Origin: a virus
Strand: one strand, 5' to 3'
IMG/VR virus record: IMGVR_UViG_3300030116_001097
Span: 1-20,035 of that record
DNA: 20,035 nt
Made by a program: the position numbers and the translations under genes. Below are positions 1-6,737 of this stretch, in pieces. Position 1 is the stretch's first letter. Each line of letters begins with the position of its first letter. Under the pieces are notes generated by a model. It worked only from the letters and a program-made list of their open reading frames with translations. It did no database searches and was not told the origin of the DNA.

Positions 1-327
1 GGCCCAACTACAGGCGGAACTGTTACCCAAGCAACTAACAAAACAACAGGTGTGACTCTTAATACAGAGTCAGGTCAGATCACAATGAACAACGCTGCGC
101 TTGGCGCCGCAGGCGAAGCAAGCTTCACAGTTACAAACGATAAAATCGCTGCAACTGATGTTGTCGTTGTTAATCATGGTTCTGGCGGAACTGCGGGTTC
201 TTACTTGGTAGGAGTCACAGCAATCGCGGCAGGCTCTTTTGAAATCACAGTTACAAACGTTTCTGGCGGTTCATTGAGTGAAGCAATTGTAATTAACTTT
301 GTTGCCCTTAAAGGTGCTTCAAGTTAA
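1..327 (+). CDS. C-terminal part of a capsid decoration-like structural protein (5' truncated)
   Basis: The reading frame is open from base 1 to the TAA at 325-327, so the gene begins upstream of the window. The visible 108 residues are rich in Gly, Ala, Thr, Ser and Val, with almost no charged residues and short alternating hydrophobic stretches (TVTND, VVVVNHG, SYLVGV, FEITVTNV), as in an all-beta sandwich. I recall similar C-terminal domains (a TVTQATNKTTGV start and an EAIVINF end) in virion proteins of marine phages near the major capsid gene. The following connector genes fit a decoration or capsid-surface role. The GTG at base 52 is unlikely to be the true start because the conserved pattern continues upstream of it. 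The exact role is inferred. Confidence 0.6.
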   Translation, partial: GPTTGGTVTQATNKTTGVTLNTESGQITMNNAALGAAGEASFTVTNDKIAATDVVVVNHGSGGTAGSYLVGVTAIAAGSFEITVTNVSGGSLSEAIVINFVALKGASS

Positions 328-479
328 TGGGATTGTTTGCTTTTAAGCGAATAAGGGAGAAAGAAGCTGCCGTTGCGGTGGCTTCTTTTCCTACTAAAAC
401 AAAAAAACGTAAACCCAAATCTAAGGTCGAAAATGGCAATAACCATAACAGCAACGGCGGGAGACGCGTCAGCAAATAG
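327..479 (+). CDS. Small basic protein, 50 aa, unknown function
   Basis: The ATG at 327-329 overlaps the preceding TAA (TAATG), which suggests translational coupling. The reading frame ends at TAG 477-479, overlapping the next gene by 47 bases in another frame. The product starts MGLFAFKRIREKEAAVAV and then has a strongly basic KTKKRKPKSK segment near residues 24-33. Small proteins with the same MGLFxFKR-type start occur, from memory, between capsid and connector genes of marine phages, so I prefer a real gene to a chance frame. No function can be assigned. Confidence 0.55.
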   Translation: MGLFAFKRIREKEAAVAVASFPTKTKKRKPKSKVENGNNHNSNGGRRVSK

Positions 480-1116
480 TTATTTAACTTTGTCAGACGC
501 AAACGCAATTATTGAAGGACTTGTTCTTGATGACGATGTTGCGGCTTGGGATGGGTCGTCAAATGATAATAAAAATCGCGCACTTTACACCGCAACTGTA
601 AGGATTGATCGCGAAAGATTTCTTGGGGCAAGAGCAACAGATACACAGGCTTTACAATGGCCGCGAACAGGAGTTAGAAAACCAGACACTTATGTAAATA
701 CATATGCTGTCGGATTCCCTTTTCGCATTTCAACAGATTATTTTACAGATACAGAAATTCCAGATCAGGTAAAAAGAGCGCAGGCAATATTGGCTGTTTA
801 TTTGAATAATAATCGGGATGGATTAGGATTAAGTGGACTTGAAGATTTTTCAAATGTTCAAGTTGGGTCTGTAAATATTACGCCTAATTTTTATGGGTCA
901 ACTGGCGCTGATAGGGTTCCGCCATTATTTGAACGCTATTTTACAGGCAGATTTAAAAGTATTTTTTTTAAAGAAGATACACAGATCAATACGGCTTCGC
1001 ATAATTATTCAGGAAATTCAATTGATTCTGAAACTTTTCTTGCGGGTCAAACTATTTACGGATTGTTTACAAGTATCACTTTATCAAGTGGCGCTTGCAT
1101 AGCTTATAAAATCTAA
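433..1116 (+). CDS. Head-tail connector (adaptor) protein, DnaT-like phage family
   Basis: The 227-residue product starts MAITITATAGDASANSYLTL. This N-terminal pattern, with SANSYLTLSDANAI, a central RIDRERFLGARATDTQALQWPRTG and PDQVKRAQAILAVY, matches the phage family that Pfam labels putative DnaT-like ssDNA-binding. In phages it sits at the connector position and probably forms the adaptor ring under the portal; the DnaT label is likely misleading. I chose ATG 433 rather than the earlier 373 because it restores the family N-terminus and has an AAGG Shine-Dalgarno at 423-426. Residues after about 180 form an extra extension ending TIYGLFTSITLSSGACIAYKI-like, a short beta motif that I recall on other marine phage virion proteins. 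The stop overlaps the next ATG. Confidence 0.75.
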   Translation: MAITITATAGDASANSYLTLSDANAIIEGLVLDDDVAAWDGSSNDNKNRALYTATVRIDRERFLGARATDTQALQWPRTGVRKPDTYVNTYAVGFPFRISTDYFTDTEIPDQVKRAQAILAVYLNNNRDGLGLSGLEDFSNVQVGSVNITPNFYGSTGADRVPPLFERYFTGRFKSIFFKEDTQINTASHNYSGNSIDSETFLAGQTIYGLFTSITLSSGACIAYKI

Positions 1117-1466
1117 TGGGTTTATCTTCAGCTTTAAAAAAAGTTTTAACAAATAAAAAACTTTCGTCTGATGTTACTTTTCGATCTGTTTCTGCGGGTT
1201 CATATAACACAACAACAGGTGTCATTACAGAAACAAATACAGATACATCAATCAAAGGGGTTTTAGAGGATATAAATTTACGCGAAGTTAATGAATTAAT
1301 TGAATCAACAGATAAGAAAATTCAAATTGCCGCGGCAAGTCTTTCTTCAACACCAACCACAAAAGATAAAGTTATTGTTGGTTCTGTTACCTATTCAATT
1401 ATCAGAATCGAAACAAATCAGTTAGGCGATGAAAAACTTACTTTTGTTTGTTATTTAAGAACATGA
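1116..1466 (+). CDS. Head closure / head-tail joining protein
   Basis: The 116-residue protein follows the adaptor gene with a TAATG overlap. It has a helical N-terminus (SSALKKVLTNKK), then a beta-rich body with SIKGVLEDI, KKIQIAAASLSSTPTTKDKVIVGSVTYSIIRIE and a C-terminal FVCYLRT strand. Size, position and the pattern of a small beta-barrel fit the head closure (stopper) class that includes lambda gpFII and SPP1 gp16, which docks the tail onto the filled head. Sequence similarity inside this class is low, so the assignment rests mainly on synteny. Confidence 0.65.
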   Translation: MGLSSALKKVLTNKKLSSDVTFRSVSAGSYNTTTGVITETNTDTSIKGVLEDINLREVNELIESTDKKIQIAAASLSSTPTTKDKVIVGSVTYSIIRIETNQLGDEKLTFVCYLRT

Positions 1467-1915
1467 GAAGAATACGAGTTGACCAAATTGGAGATTATTC
1501 AGAGGAACAAATTAATACTTTGTTATCTGTTGCCGTATTAACGGGAGATCGTATTGTCAAAGAAGGCTCGCCTGTAGATTCTGGAAGGCTTGCTGTATCT
1601 TGGCAGATAGGAGAAAACGCAGAAAGCGGCACACCCGCCCCAAAAGGCAAATATGGTTCATCAGGTAAAGGAACTGTTATAAGACCGCCAAAGCCTTTGA
1701 ATTACCAACTAGGAAAAGAAAATTTTAGAAAAAAATATCATATTCACAATAATGTTCCATATGCTGAACCTGTTATGTTTGGAACAAGTTTGCCGCCGTC
1801 TTGGGGTGGAACTTATAGAAGCAATCAAGGATTGAAGGCGAAACATCTTGATTTGTTGGCAAAAGAACTTGCAAACGAAATTCAAGACCTTTACAAACAA
1901 ATAAGGGGTACATAA
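1463..1915 (+). CDS. HK97 gp10-like tail component (lambda gpZ position)
   Basis: I placed the start at ATG 1463, which overlaps the preceding TGA (ATGA). The frame is open upstream to TTG 1448 without a better site. The 150-residue product has the family hallmarks SPVDSGRLAVSWQI (about residues 35-48) and PYAEPVMFGTS (about 105-115), which match the [ST]PVDTGRLRxSW and YAxxxExGTS motifs of HK97 gp10-like proteins. These act in tail completion or head-tail joining in siphophages. The C-terminus is a charged helix. It ends in a TAATG overlap with the terminator gene. Confidence 0.75.
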   Translation: MRRIRVDQIGDYSEEQINTLLSVAVLTGDRIVKEGSPVDSGRLAVSWQIGENAESGTPAPKGKYGSSGKGTVIRPPKPLNYQLGKENFRKKYHIHNNVPYAEPVMFGTSLPPSWGGTYRSNQGLKAKHLDLLAKELANEIQDLYKQIRGT

Positions 1916-2337
1916 TGGCCGCTATTGATTTAAATACAGTAAGAGCAACAATTGAAGCTAGAGTTGCGACAGAGCTTGCCAGTAGCCCCGCAATTTCTGT
2001 TGTCTTTCATAATATGTCGTTTGATAGTAATTCAGTAACATCCTTTGTTCAATGTTTAACAACATTTGGCGAAAGTAATTATCTAACGCAAGGAAATGCG
2101 GACGGATTGAACCGCGTAAATGGAATTGTTGTTTTTAATATCTTTACCCCGCAGGGAGTAGGTTCAGGCGATAACTACACAATCGGCAAAAGGTTGCGGG
2201 ATTTGTACAATCGAATTACAGTTTCTAATGTGATCTTTGACGCCCCGATTGGGCCGGAGGTCGTAGACAATCCAAACCCAGAAGGTCAATTCCAAACACA
2301 ACTGCGAATGACCTTTGAAATTTTCGAGGAACTTTAA
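1915..2337 (+). CDS. Tail terminator protein (lambda gpU-like, DUF4128 type)
   Basis: The 140-residue product starts MAAIDLNTVRATIEARV and contains FNIFTPQGVGSGDNYTIGKRLRDLYN around residues 75-100, followed by a beta stretch ending RMTFEIFEEL. This arrangement (N-terminal helix, a GxGxxxxxxxxxxLRDLF-like helix, final antiparallel strand) is that of DUF4128/gpU-type terminators, which cap the tail tube as a hexameric ring and fix tail length with the tape measure. A strong AAGGGG ribosome binding site lies at 1903-1908. The position between gp10-like and tail tube genes supports the call. Confidence 0.75.
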   Translation: MAAIDLNTVRATIEARVATELASSPAISVVFHNMSFDSNSVTSFVQCLTTFGESNYLTQGNADGLNRVNGIVVFNIFTPQGVGSGDNYTIGKRLRDLYNRITVSNVIFDAPIGPEVVDNPNPEGQFQTQLRMTFEIFEEL

Positions 2338-2480
2338 TGGAAATTACAGAAAAAATGCTTGATGCAATCGAAGCTGTAAAGGGTCGCCGTGACCCCGCTT
2401 ATTGGGATGGGCGTTGTAAGCGATATATGGAAAAGCAAGAAAAATTAAAAAAAGATGTAAAAAAAACAAATAAGAGTTAA
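2337..2480 (+). CDS. Small charged protein, 47 aa, unknown function
   Basis: ATG 2337 overlaps the terminator stop codon, and a strong GAGGA ribosome binding site lies at 2326-2330, six bases upstream. The product (MEITEKMLDAIEAVKGRRDP at the start) is helical and highly charged with a Lys-rich C-terminus. The placement, coupling and good Shine-Dalgarno make a real gene likely. I do not recognise a family and cannot assign a function. Confidence 0.6.
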   Translation: MEITEKMLDAIEAVKGRRDPAYWDGRCKRYMEKQEKLKKDVKKTNKS

Positions 2481-2509
2481 TATATTTATAAATAGATTCT
2501 TTTTTTGTT

Positions 2510-2929
2510 ATGGCTATCAAGGGCGATGTTGGAAAAATCATGTTTGAAAATGCGGGTGGCACCGAAGCTGACGTTGGACAAACAAGATCATGGTCTTTGT
2601 CTATAACAAAGGACACGATGGAAACAACAAAACAAGGTGACACATTTAAAACAAACATCGGCGGTTTAATAGCGGGAGAAGGTTCAGCAGAACTTCTTTA
2701 TAATCCATCAGAAACAGGCGCAGGCTATACAACATTTATTGATGATGTTTTAACCACAGGCGATAATGCTGACGCATTATTTGAATTATTTCCTGATTCA
2801 TCAACTTCAGCAAAGAAAATTAGCTTTGCGGGAATTATTACAAACGCAGAATATGGCGCAACACTTGGCGAAGTTCAAATAATAAATATCAGTTTTATAA
2901 CAAGTGGTACCATAACAAGCGCTATCTGA
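2510..2929 (+). CDS. Major tail tube protein
   Basis: The 139-residue protein begins MAIKGDVGKIMFENAGGTEA and contains RSWSLSITKDTMETTKQGDTFKTNIGGLIAGEGSAELLYN (about 26-66), the typical tail tube pattern with a WS[LF]S strand, a DxxETTxxGD loop and a G-rich turn. The C-terminal half (KKISFAGIITNAEYGATLGEVQIINISFITSGTI) gives the final strands. It corresponds to lambda gpV without the Ig-like C-terminal domain. It lies directly between the terminator and chaperone genes. Its upstream gap (2481-2509) is AT-rich with no clear Shine-Dalgarno, which is unusual for an abundant protein. Confidence 0.85.
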   Translation: MAIKGDVGKIMFENAGGTEADVGQTRSWSLSITKDTMETTKQGDTFKTNIGGLIAGEGSAELLYNPSETGAGYTTFIDDVLTTGDNADALFELFPDSSTSAKKISFAGIITNAEYGATLGEVQIINISFITSGTITSAI

Positions 2930-2941
2930 TACATTGAGTTT

Positions 2942-2955
2942 ATTAGTCAACTAAT
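2942..2955 (+). promoter_or_regulatory. Small inverted repeat before the tail chaperone gene
   Basis: ATTAG (2942-2946) and CTAAT (2951-2955) are perfect inverted copies around the four bases TCAA, 6 bases upstream of the chaperone start. In mRNA it could form a weak 5-bp hairpin that lowers chaperone translation relative to the tube gene. The stem is AT-rich and short, so this could be chance. Confidence 0.2.
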
Positions 2956-2961
2956 CAACCA

Positions 2962-3309
2962 ATGCAAAAAAGAACTATTGACCTGTTAACTGAATCTTAT
3001 AAAGATCAGATGACAGCTAGAAGAAAATACGAATTTAAAAATAAAAACGGCGAAAAAATTGTCGATTTATATTTTAAACCTTTAACAAGGGATGATCGTG
3101 TTCGCGCTCAAGGTGCCGCAAATACAGATGATGCTTTGACAATATCAACTTATCTTCTTTGTAAAAATGCAGAATTAGAAGATGGGTCAAAGGCATTTGC
3201 ACCCGCAGACGCGCCAAACCTACAAAGAGAACTTCCAGAAAATGTGTTGAACGAAATTGAATTATTTATGTTTGATATAAAATTAAATGTTGATACAGCA
3301 AAAAAATAA
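2962..3309 (+). CDS. Tail assembly chaperone, short form (lambda gpG-like)
   Basis: The 115-residue product starts MQKRTIDLLTESYKDQMTAR and contains LYFKPLTRDDRVRAQ (about 37-51), TISTYLLCKNAELEDGSKAF, and a helical NEIELFMFDIK near the end. It lies between the tail tube and tape measure genes, exactly where gpG-type chaperones occur. These proteins bind the tape measure and recruit tube subunits, and are not part of the finished virion. The frame ends GCA AAA AAA TAA, with the stop directly on a seven-A slippery run, and a second reading frame continues downstream. This is the classic arrangement for a G/GT pair. Confidence 0.8.
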   Translation: MQKRTIDLLTESYKDQMTARRKYEFKNKNGEKIVDLYFKPLTRDDRVRAQGAANTDDALTISTYLLCKNAELEDGSKAFAPADAPNLQRELPENVLNEIELFMFDIKLNVDTAKK

Positions 3310-3488
3310 TATCGCGAGATAATTGGATAAATTTTGAATTTTTTCTCGCAACAGAACTAGGAAAAACTTTACAGGAATTACGTTCTTTAATAACAGAAGA
3401 AGAACTGATATTTTGGGCTGCTTATTATGAAGTTAAGAATGAAAGAGAAAAAAGAGAAATAAATCGTCAAAGAGCAAATAAAAGGTAA
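2962..3488 (+). CDS. Tail assembly chaperone, frameshifted long form (lambda gpGT-like)
   Basis: Joining 2962-3306 to 3306-3488 by a -1 shift gives a 175-residue fusion. The added 60 residues include NWINFEFFLATELGKTLQEL and LITEEELIFWAAYYEVKNERE, then a basic tail. The pattern (FLATELG.T..EL, then E.L..W.AYY...ERE) is typical of the T half of siphophage tail chaperones, which contacts tube subunits. The T half has no ribosome binding site or ATG at its head, so the frameshift is its natural route of expression. The frame shift is inferred from sequence; the ratio of forms is unknown. Confidence 0.75.
3300..3306 (+). other. Programmed -1 frameshift slippery heptamer A AAA AAA
   Basis: Seven A bases (3300-3306) in the phase GC[A AAA AAA] TAA match the X XXY YYZ rule for -1 slippage. 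Slipping back one base avoids the TAA at 3307-3309 and enters a 60-codon frame that ends at 3486-3488. Confidence 0.8.
3314..3349 (+). other. Predicted frameshift-stimulating stem-loop
   Basis: GCGAGA (3314-3319) pairs perfectly with TCTCGC (3344-3349). The stem begins 7 bases after the slippery run, the usual 5-9 base spacing for a stimulatory element. The loop is 24 bases, and AATT at 3321-3324 can pair with AATT at 3337-3340 to extend it. It stands out because it is GC-rich within an AT-rich stretch. Confidence 0.55.
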
Positions 3489-3514
3489 TATATAAGAAAA
3501 GGTTTTGTTGATTT

Positions 3515-5599
3515 GTGGCACAGGCTAATGTAAAACTTACAGTTGATGCTTCGCAGGCCACAAGAGCATTAAAAGGTGTACAGGCGCAATCAACAGGTTT
3601 ACAAAATAATTTAGGTAGACTTAAGGCCGCATTTGCGGGTGTTGCTTTTACGGCTGTTGCAAGACAAGCCGTTAATACGGCCTCAAATTTTCAGGCTTTG
3701 CAATTAAGAATGAAAGTTCTTACATCTGAATTTGGTGAATTTGCGCAGGCTCAAGAATTAGTTAGAAAAGCACAAGATAGATTTAATTTGTCAATCGTTG
3801 AAGCAACAAAAGGTGTAACAGATATTTTTGCAAGATTAAGGCCGCTTGGAATTTCTTTAAAAGATATTGAAACTACTTTTATCGGTTTTAATACGATTGC
3901 AAAACTAGCGGGATTAAATGCAACAGAAGCAAGCGCGGCGTTTACTCAATTAGCGCAGGGTTTAGGTTCTGGGCGTTTACAAGGGGATGAATTTAGAAGT
4001 ATCGCCGAACAGGTTCCGCAATTATTAAAAGCCATATCAGACGAAACTGGAATTGCTTCAGGAAAGTTAAAAGATTTCGCATCAAAAGGATTATTGACTG
4101 CTGATGTTGTGTTAAGAGCTTTAGCAAAATCAGCAGATGAAGGTGCAGACAAAATTGGTGCAATTATGGACGCATCGCCCACAGAAGTATTTAAAAAATT
4201 TAGCAATGCTGTTCTTGAACTTCAGTTGACTCTTGGTGATAAATTATTGCCTGCTGTATTAGCAGTCACAAAAGCCACAACGTCATTTATTGAAGCAATT
4301 ATTGGTTTTGTTGATAGTGAAGCAGGGCAAGTAACAGCAATATTTATTGGAATTGCCGCCGCTATCAAAGGTATTACTGTTGTTGGAACACTTTTAATAA
4401 CTCAAATTGCCGCTTTGAAAGCTAATTTTTTAGCTATGTCTATAGCATCAGCCGCAGCAAATGGTTCTCTTGCTGCAACTACAACAATGACTTTTGCAAC
4501 GGCGGGAGGATTTGCAAAAGCTACAGCCGCCGCAACTGCATTTAAAATTGCACTTGCAAAAACTGGAATCGGTCTTGTTGTAATTGGTCTTGGATTTTTA
4601 GCCGCGGCGTTATTAAAAGCAAATAACCAACAAAGAGAATTTAATAAATTACTTAAAGAGGGTAGTACAGCAGATATAAATGAACAAATAAACATAACAA
4701 CAATTAAAATAAATAATTTAAAAGATGCACTTGAAAATGTTGGCAAAGGACGAGGTGGAAAAGCTGAAAAATTAAGAATCAATCGAGAGCTTGCTGAAGC
4801 AAAACAAAAAGTTGAAGATTTAAACTTAGCTTTACATAGTGCTGAAAATAGAGAATTAACAGTGCAATTTAATACTCAACTTGATATTTTGAAAAAACAA
4901 AACGCTGAATTAACTAAATCAGTAAAAAGGACGCAAATAAAAGGCGAGGAAAAACAAAAAGAATTTGATTTAGAGCAACAAATTGCAGAAATTAGAAAAC
5001 AATTTGACGGCGAAGAAGAAGAAAGACTTGTATCTTTGGCAAAACAAAATCACGAATTAAAAAAACAAGAAGATCAAATAAATAAAAATAAGGCTGCTGC
5101 TGAAAAACTAAAAGGAAAATTTATGCAAATTGGAGAAGATATAGAACAAGGTATTGTCACAAACTTAACTGATGCTGTTATGGGTACAAAATCCCTTGCT
5201 GAAGCTGCCACAAGCGTTTTAAATAATCTTAAAAGACAACTTATTGAACTTGCAATACAATCTGCTGTTTCTGGTATTGGAAAAAGTATTGGGGGATTCT
5301 TAGGTAATATATTTGGCGGTGGGAAAGAAAGAGGTGGCCCGGTAGCTGCTGGCGGTGCTTACCTCGTAGGGGAGCGTGGGCCTGAGATTTTGCAAATGGG
5401 GTCAAAGGGTGGCAATATTATTCCAAATAACAAAATTGGTGGAGGTATAACAAATATTGTCACTGTGAATGTAGATGCTTCTGATACTGAAGTATCTGGA
5501 AACACAGCAGATGCAAATGCTTTAGGTTCTGCTATTGCTGCGGTTGTTCAATCACAACTTATTAAAGAAAAAAGATCAGGAGGTTTATTAAGTAGATAA
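3515..5599 (+). CDS. Tail tape measure protein
   Basis: At 694 residues, this sets tail length and is ejected before DNA. The GTG start at 3515 is the first usable codon after an in-frame TGA at 3509-3511, with AAGAAAAGG upstream. Residues 55-240 match the tape measure N-terminal domain, including GLGSGRLQGDEFRSIAEQVP (149-168). Hydrophobic stretches follow at about 272-312 and 345-368, then a long charged coiled coil (375-535). The C-terminal end has GG...AAGGAYLVGERGPEI (606-625), a motif common at the end of phage tape measures. By the usual rule of about 0.15 nm per residue, the tail would be near 100 nm. The stop overlaps the gpM-like ATG (TAATG). Confidence 0.9.
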   Translation: MAQANVKLTVDASQATRALKGVQAQSTGLQNNLGRLKAAFAGVAFTAVARQAVNTASNFQALQLRMKVLTSEFGEFAQAQELVRKAQDRFNLSIVEATKGVTDIFARLRPLGISLKDIETTFIGFNTIAKLAGLNATEASAAFTQLAQGLGSGRLQGDEFRSIAEQVPQLLKAISDETGIASGKLKDFASKGLLTADVVLRALAKSADEGADKIGAIMDASPTEVFKKFSNAVLELQLTLGDKLLPAVLAVTKATTSFIEAIIGFVDSEAGQVTAIFIGIAAAIKGITVVGTLLITQIAALKANFLAMSIASAAANGSLAATTTMTFATAGGFAKATAAATAFKIALAKTGIGLVVIGLGFLAAALLKANNQQREFNKLLKEGSTADINEQINITTIKINNLKDALENVGKGRGGKAEKLRINRELAEAKQKVEDLNLALHSAENRELTVQFNTQLDILKKQNAELTKSVKRTQIKGEEKQKEFDLEQQIAEIRKQFDGEEEERLVSLAKQNHELKKQEDQINKNKAAAEKLKGKFMQIGEDIEQGIVTNLTDAVMGTKSLAEAATSVLNNLKRQLIELAIQSAVSGIGKSIGGFLGNIFGGGKERGGPVAAGGAYLVGERGPEILQMGSKGGNIIPNNKIGGGITNIVTVNVDASDTEVSGNTADANALGSAIAAVVQSQLIKEKRSGGLLSR

Positions 5600-6165
5600 T
5601 GGCAACTTTTCCAAATATCTCACCAACCTATGGAATGAGAAAAACAAGTAAACCCAAATTTAGAATCACTTCATTTGGTGATGGATATGAATTTAGAACA
5701 ATATTCGGTCTTCCATTGACTCAAGACCCAAAAGTATATGATTTAACATTTGAAGTATCTGAAACTAATGCAGATATAATTGAAGCATTTTTAAGGAGTA
5801 GGGTTTTCGATCAAGCTAGTTTTACATTTACACCACCAGCCGAAGGCTCTACACAAACAGGCACATATTCTCAAAGTGGAACCACAGTAACAATAACAAT
5901 TACAAATCATGGTTTAGCTTTAGGGGATGTTGTAACTATTGACTATACATCTGGTTCAGCCGTAGATGGAACCTTTGTAGTGATTACATCTGCTGATGTC
6001 AATACTTTTACAGTGACAGCGGCTTCTAGTGCCACTAATAGCGGAAATGTTTCTGTAGTTTTATCCGGTGCAGGTCAATACGTTTGTGAATCTTGGTCAA
6101 AATCGATACCATATAACAACAGAGCAACCTTACAATGCACTTTTAGAGAGGTGTTTGAACCATAA
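5599..6165 (+). CDS. Minor tail protein, lambda gpM-like, with an inserted beta domain
   Basis: This 188-residue protein follows the tape measure, as lambda gpM does. Residues 1-84 (ISPTYGMRKTSKPKFRITSF, FGDGYEFR, then ADIIEAFLRSRVFDQASFTF) and 157-188 (YVCESWSKSIPYNNRATLQC, ending REVFEP) make up the family fold, which forms part of the tail tip. Between them, residues 87-156 are a copy of a beta-rich repeat also found three times in the gpJ homologue. Without the insert the protein is 118 residues, close to lambda gpM (109). The insertion falls in a loop after FTPP. TAATG junctions link it to both neighbours. Confidence 0.8.
   Translation: MATFPNISPTYGMRKTSKPKFRITSFGDGYEFRTIFGLPLTQDPKVYDLTFEVSETNADIIEAFLRSRVFDQASFTFTPPAEGSTQTGTYSQSGTTVTITITNHGLALGDVVTIDYTSGSAVDGTFVVITSADVNTFTVTAASSATNSGNVSVVLSGAGQYVCESWSKSIPYNNRATLQCTFREVFEP
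5857..6066 (+). repeat. Mobile beta-domain copy A (in the gpM homologue)
   Basis: It encodes residues 87-156 of the gpM-like protein. It shares the pattern [ST]GTYSQSGTT-T-T-NHGL-(LV)GD-V-(IL)-(FY)TSG-A-DG-(YF)-V------NTFTVT-AS-----SGNV-V with three copies in the gpJ homologue at 9797, 10025 and 11480. The similarity is at protein level; the DNA has diverged. Confidence 0.75.
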
Positions 6166-6737
6166 TGGCAATACCAACTTCTGAGCTACAATCTTTAAAA
6201 AATAAATCAATTATTGAACTTTATTCACTAACTTTGATTTCTGCCCTTCATGGTTCGACTGATGTGACAAGGTTTCATTCTGGGGTTGGTATGAATAGCA
6301 ATGCAAATATAATATGGCAGGGCAACACATATACAAAATTTCCTGTTGTAGCAGATGGTTTTGAATATGTAGGCAAAGGAAGTTTGCCAAGACCGACATT
6401 AACAGTTTCTAATACTTTAGGAACTATCACAGCATTAATGGCATCAGTTAATAGCACAACACCATTCAACGATTTACAGGGAGCCAAATTGATTAGACAT
6501 AGAACAATGGCTCAATTTCTTGACGCTGCTAATTTTCCATCTAATATAAATCCTTTTGGAACCCCATCAAGTTCAACAGAACTGCCCCAAGAAATTTATT
6601 TTATTGATAAAAAAAATGTAGAGAACAGAGACGTTGTACAATTTGAATGTATCTCAGCTTTAGACTTTGAAAATATAAGAGTGCCAAAACGACAAGTCAC
6701 AAGAAAAGATTTCCCATCAGTAGGTCAGTTTGCATGA
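6165..6737 (+). CDS. Minor tail protein, lambda gpL-like, lacking the C-terminal Cys cluster
   Basis: The 190-residue product follows the gpM homologue, as in lambda. It has SIIELYSLTL at the N-terminus, a central GFEYVGKGSLPRPTLTVSN (about 65-83) and a C-terminal VVQFECISALDFENIRVPKR (157-176), the gpL pattern of an ELxSPLDLxxxxxPxR strand-loop. Lambda gpL is about 232 residues and carries four C-terminal Cys that bind an iron-sulfur cluster. Here the protein stops at RKDFPSVGQFA, where that region would begin, and has one Cys (162) only. The stop region overlaps the gpK ATG at 6734, so there is no hidden continuation. Confidence 0.7.
   Translation: MAIPTSELQSLKNKSIIELYSLTLISALHGSTDVTRFHSGVGMNSNANIIWQGNTYTKFPVVADGFEYVGKGSLPRPTLTVSNTLGTITALMASVNSTTPFNDLQGAKLIRHRTMAQFLDAANFPSNINPFGTPSSSTELPQEIYFIDKKNVENRDVVQFECISALDFENIRVPKRQVTRKDFPSVGQFA

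Noticed and set aside
433-1116. DnaT-like name taken as a replication function
   Set aside because: The position among connector genes and the adaptor-like size argue for a structural role; the database label is probably a legacy name.
2487-2494. TATAAATA before the tail tube gene, identical to the T4-type late promoter core
   Set aside because: It lies in a very AT-rich gap where such an octamer is likely by chance, only 16 bases from the ATG, and nothing shows that this phage encodes a T4-type late sigma factor.
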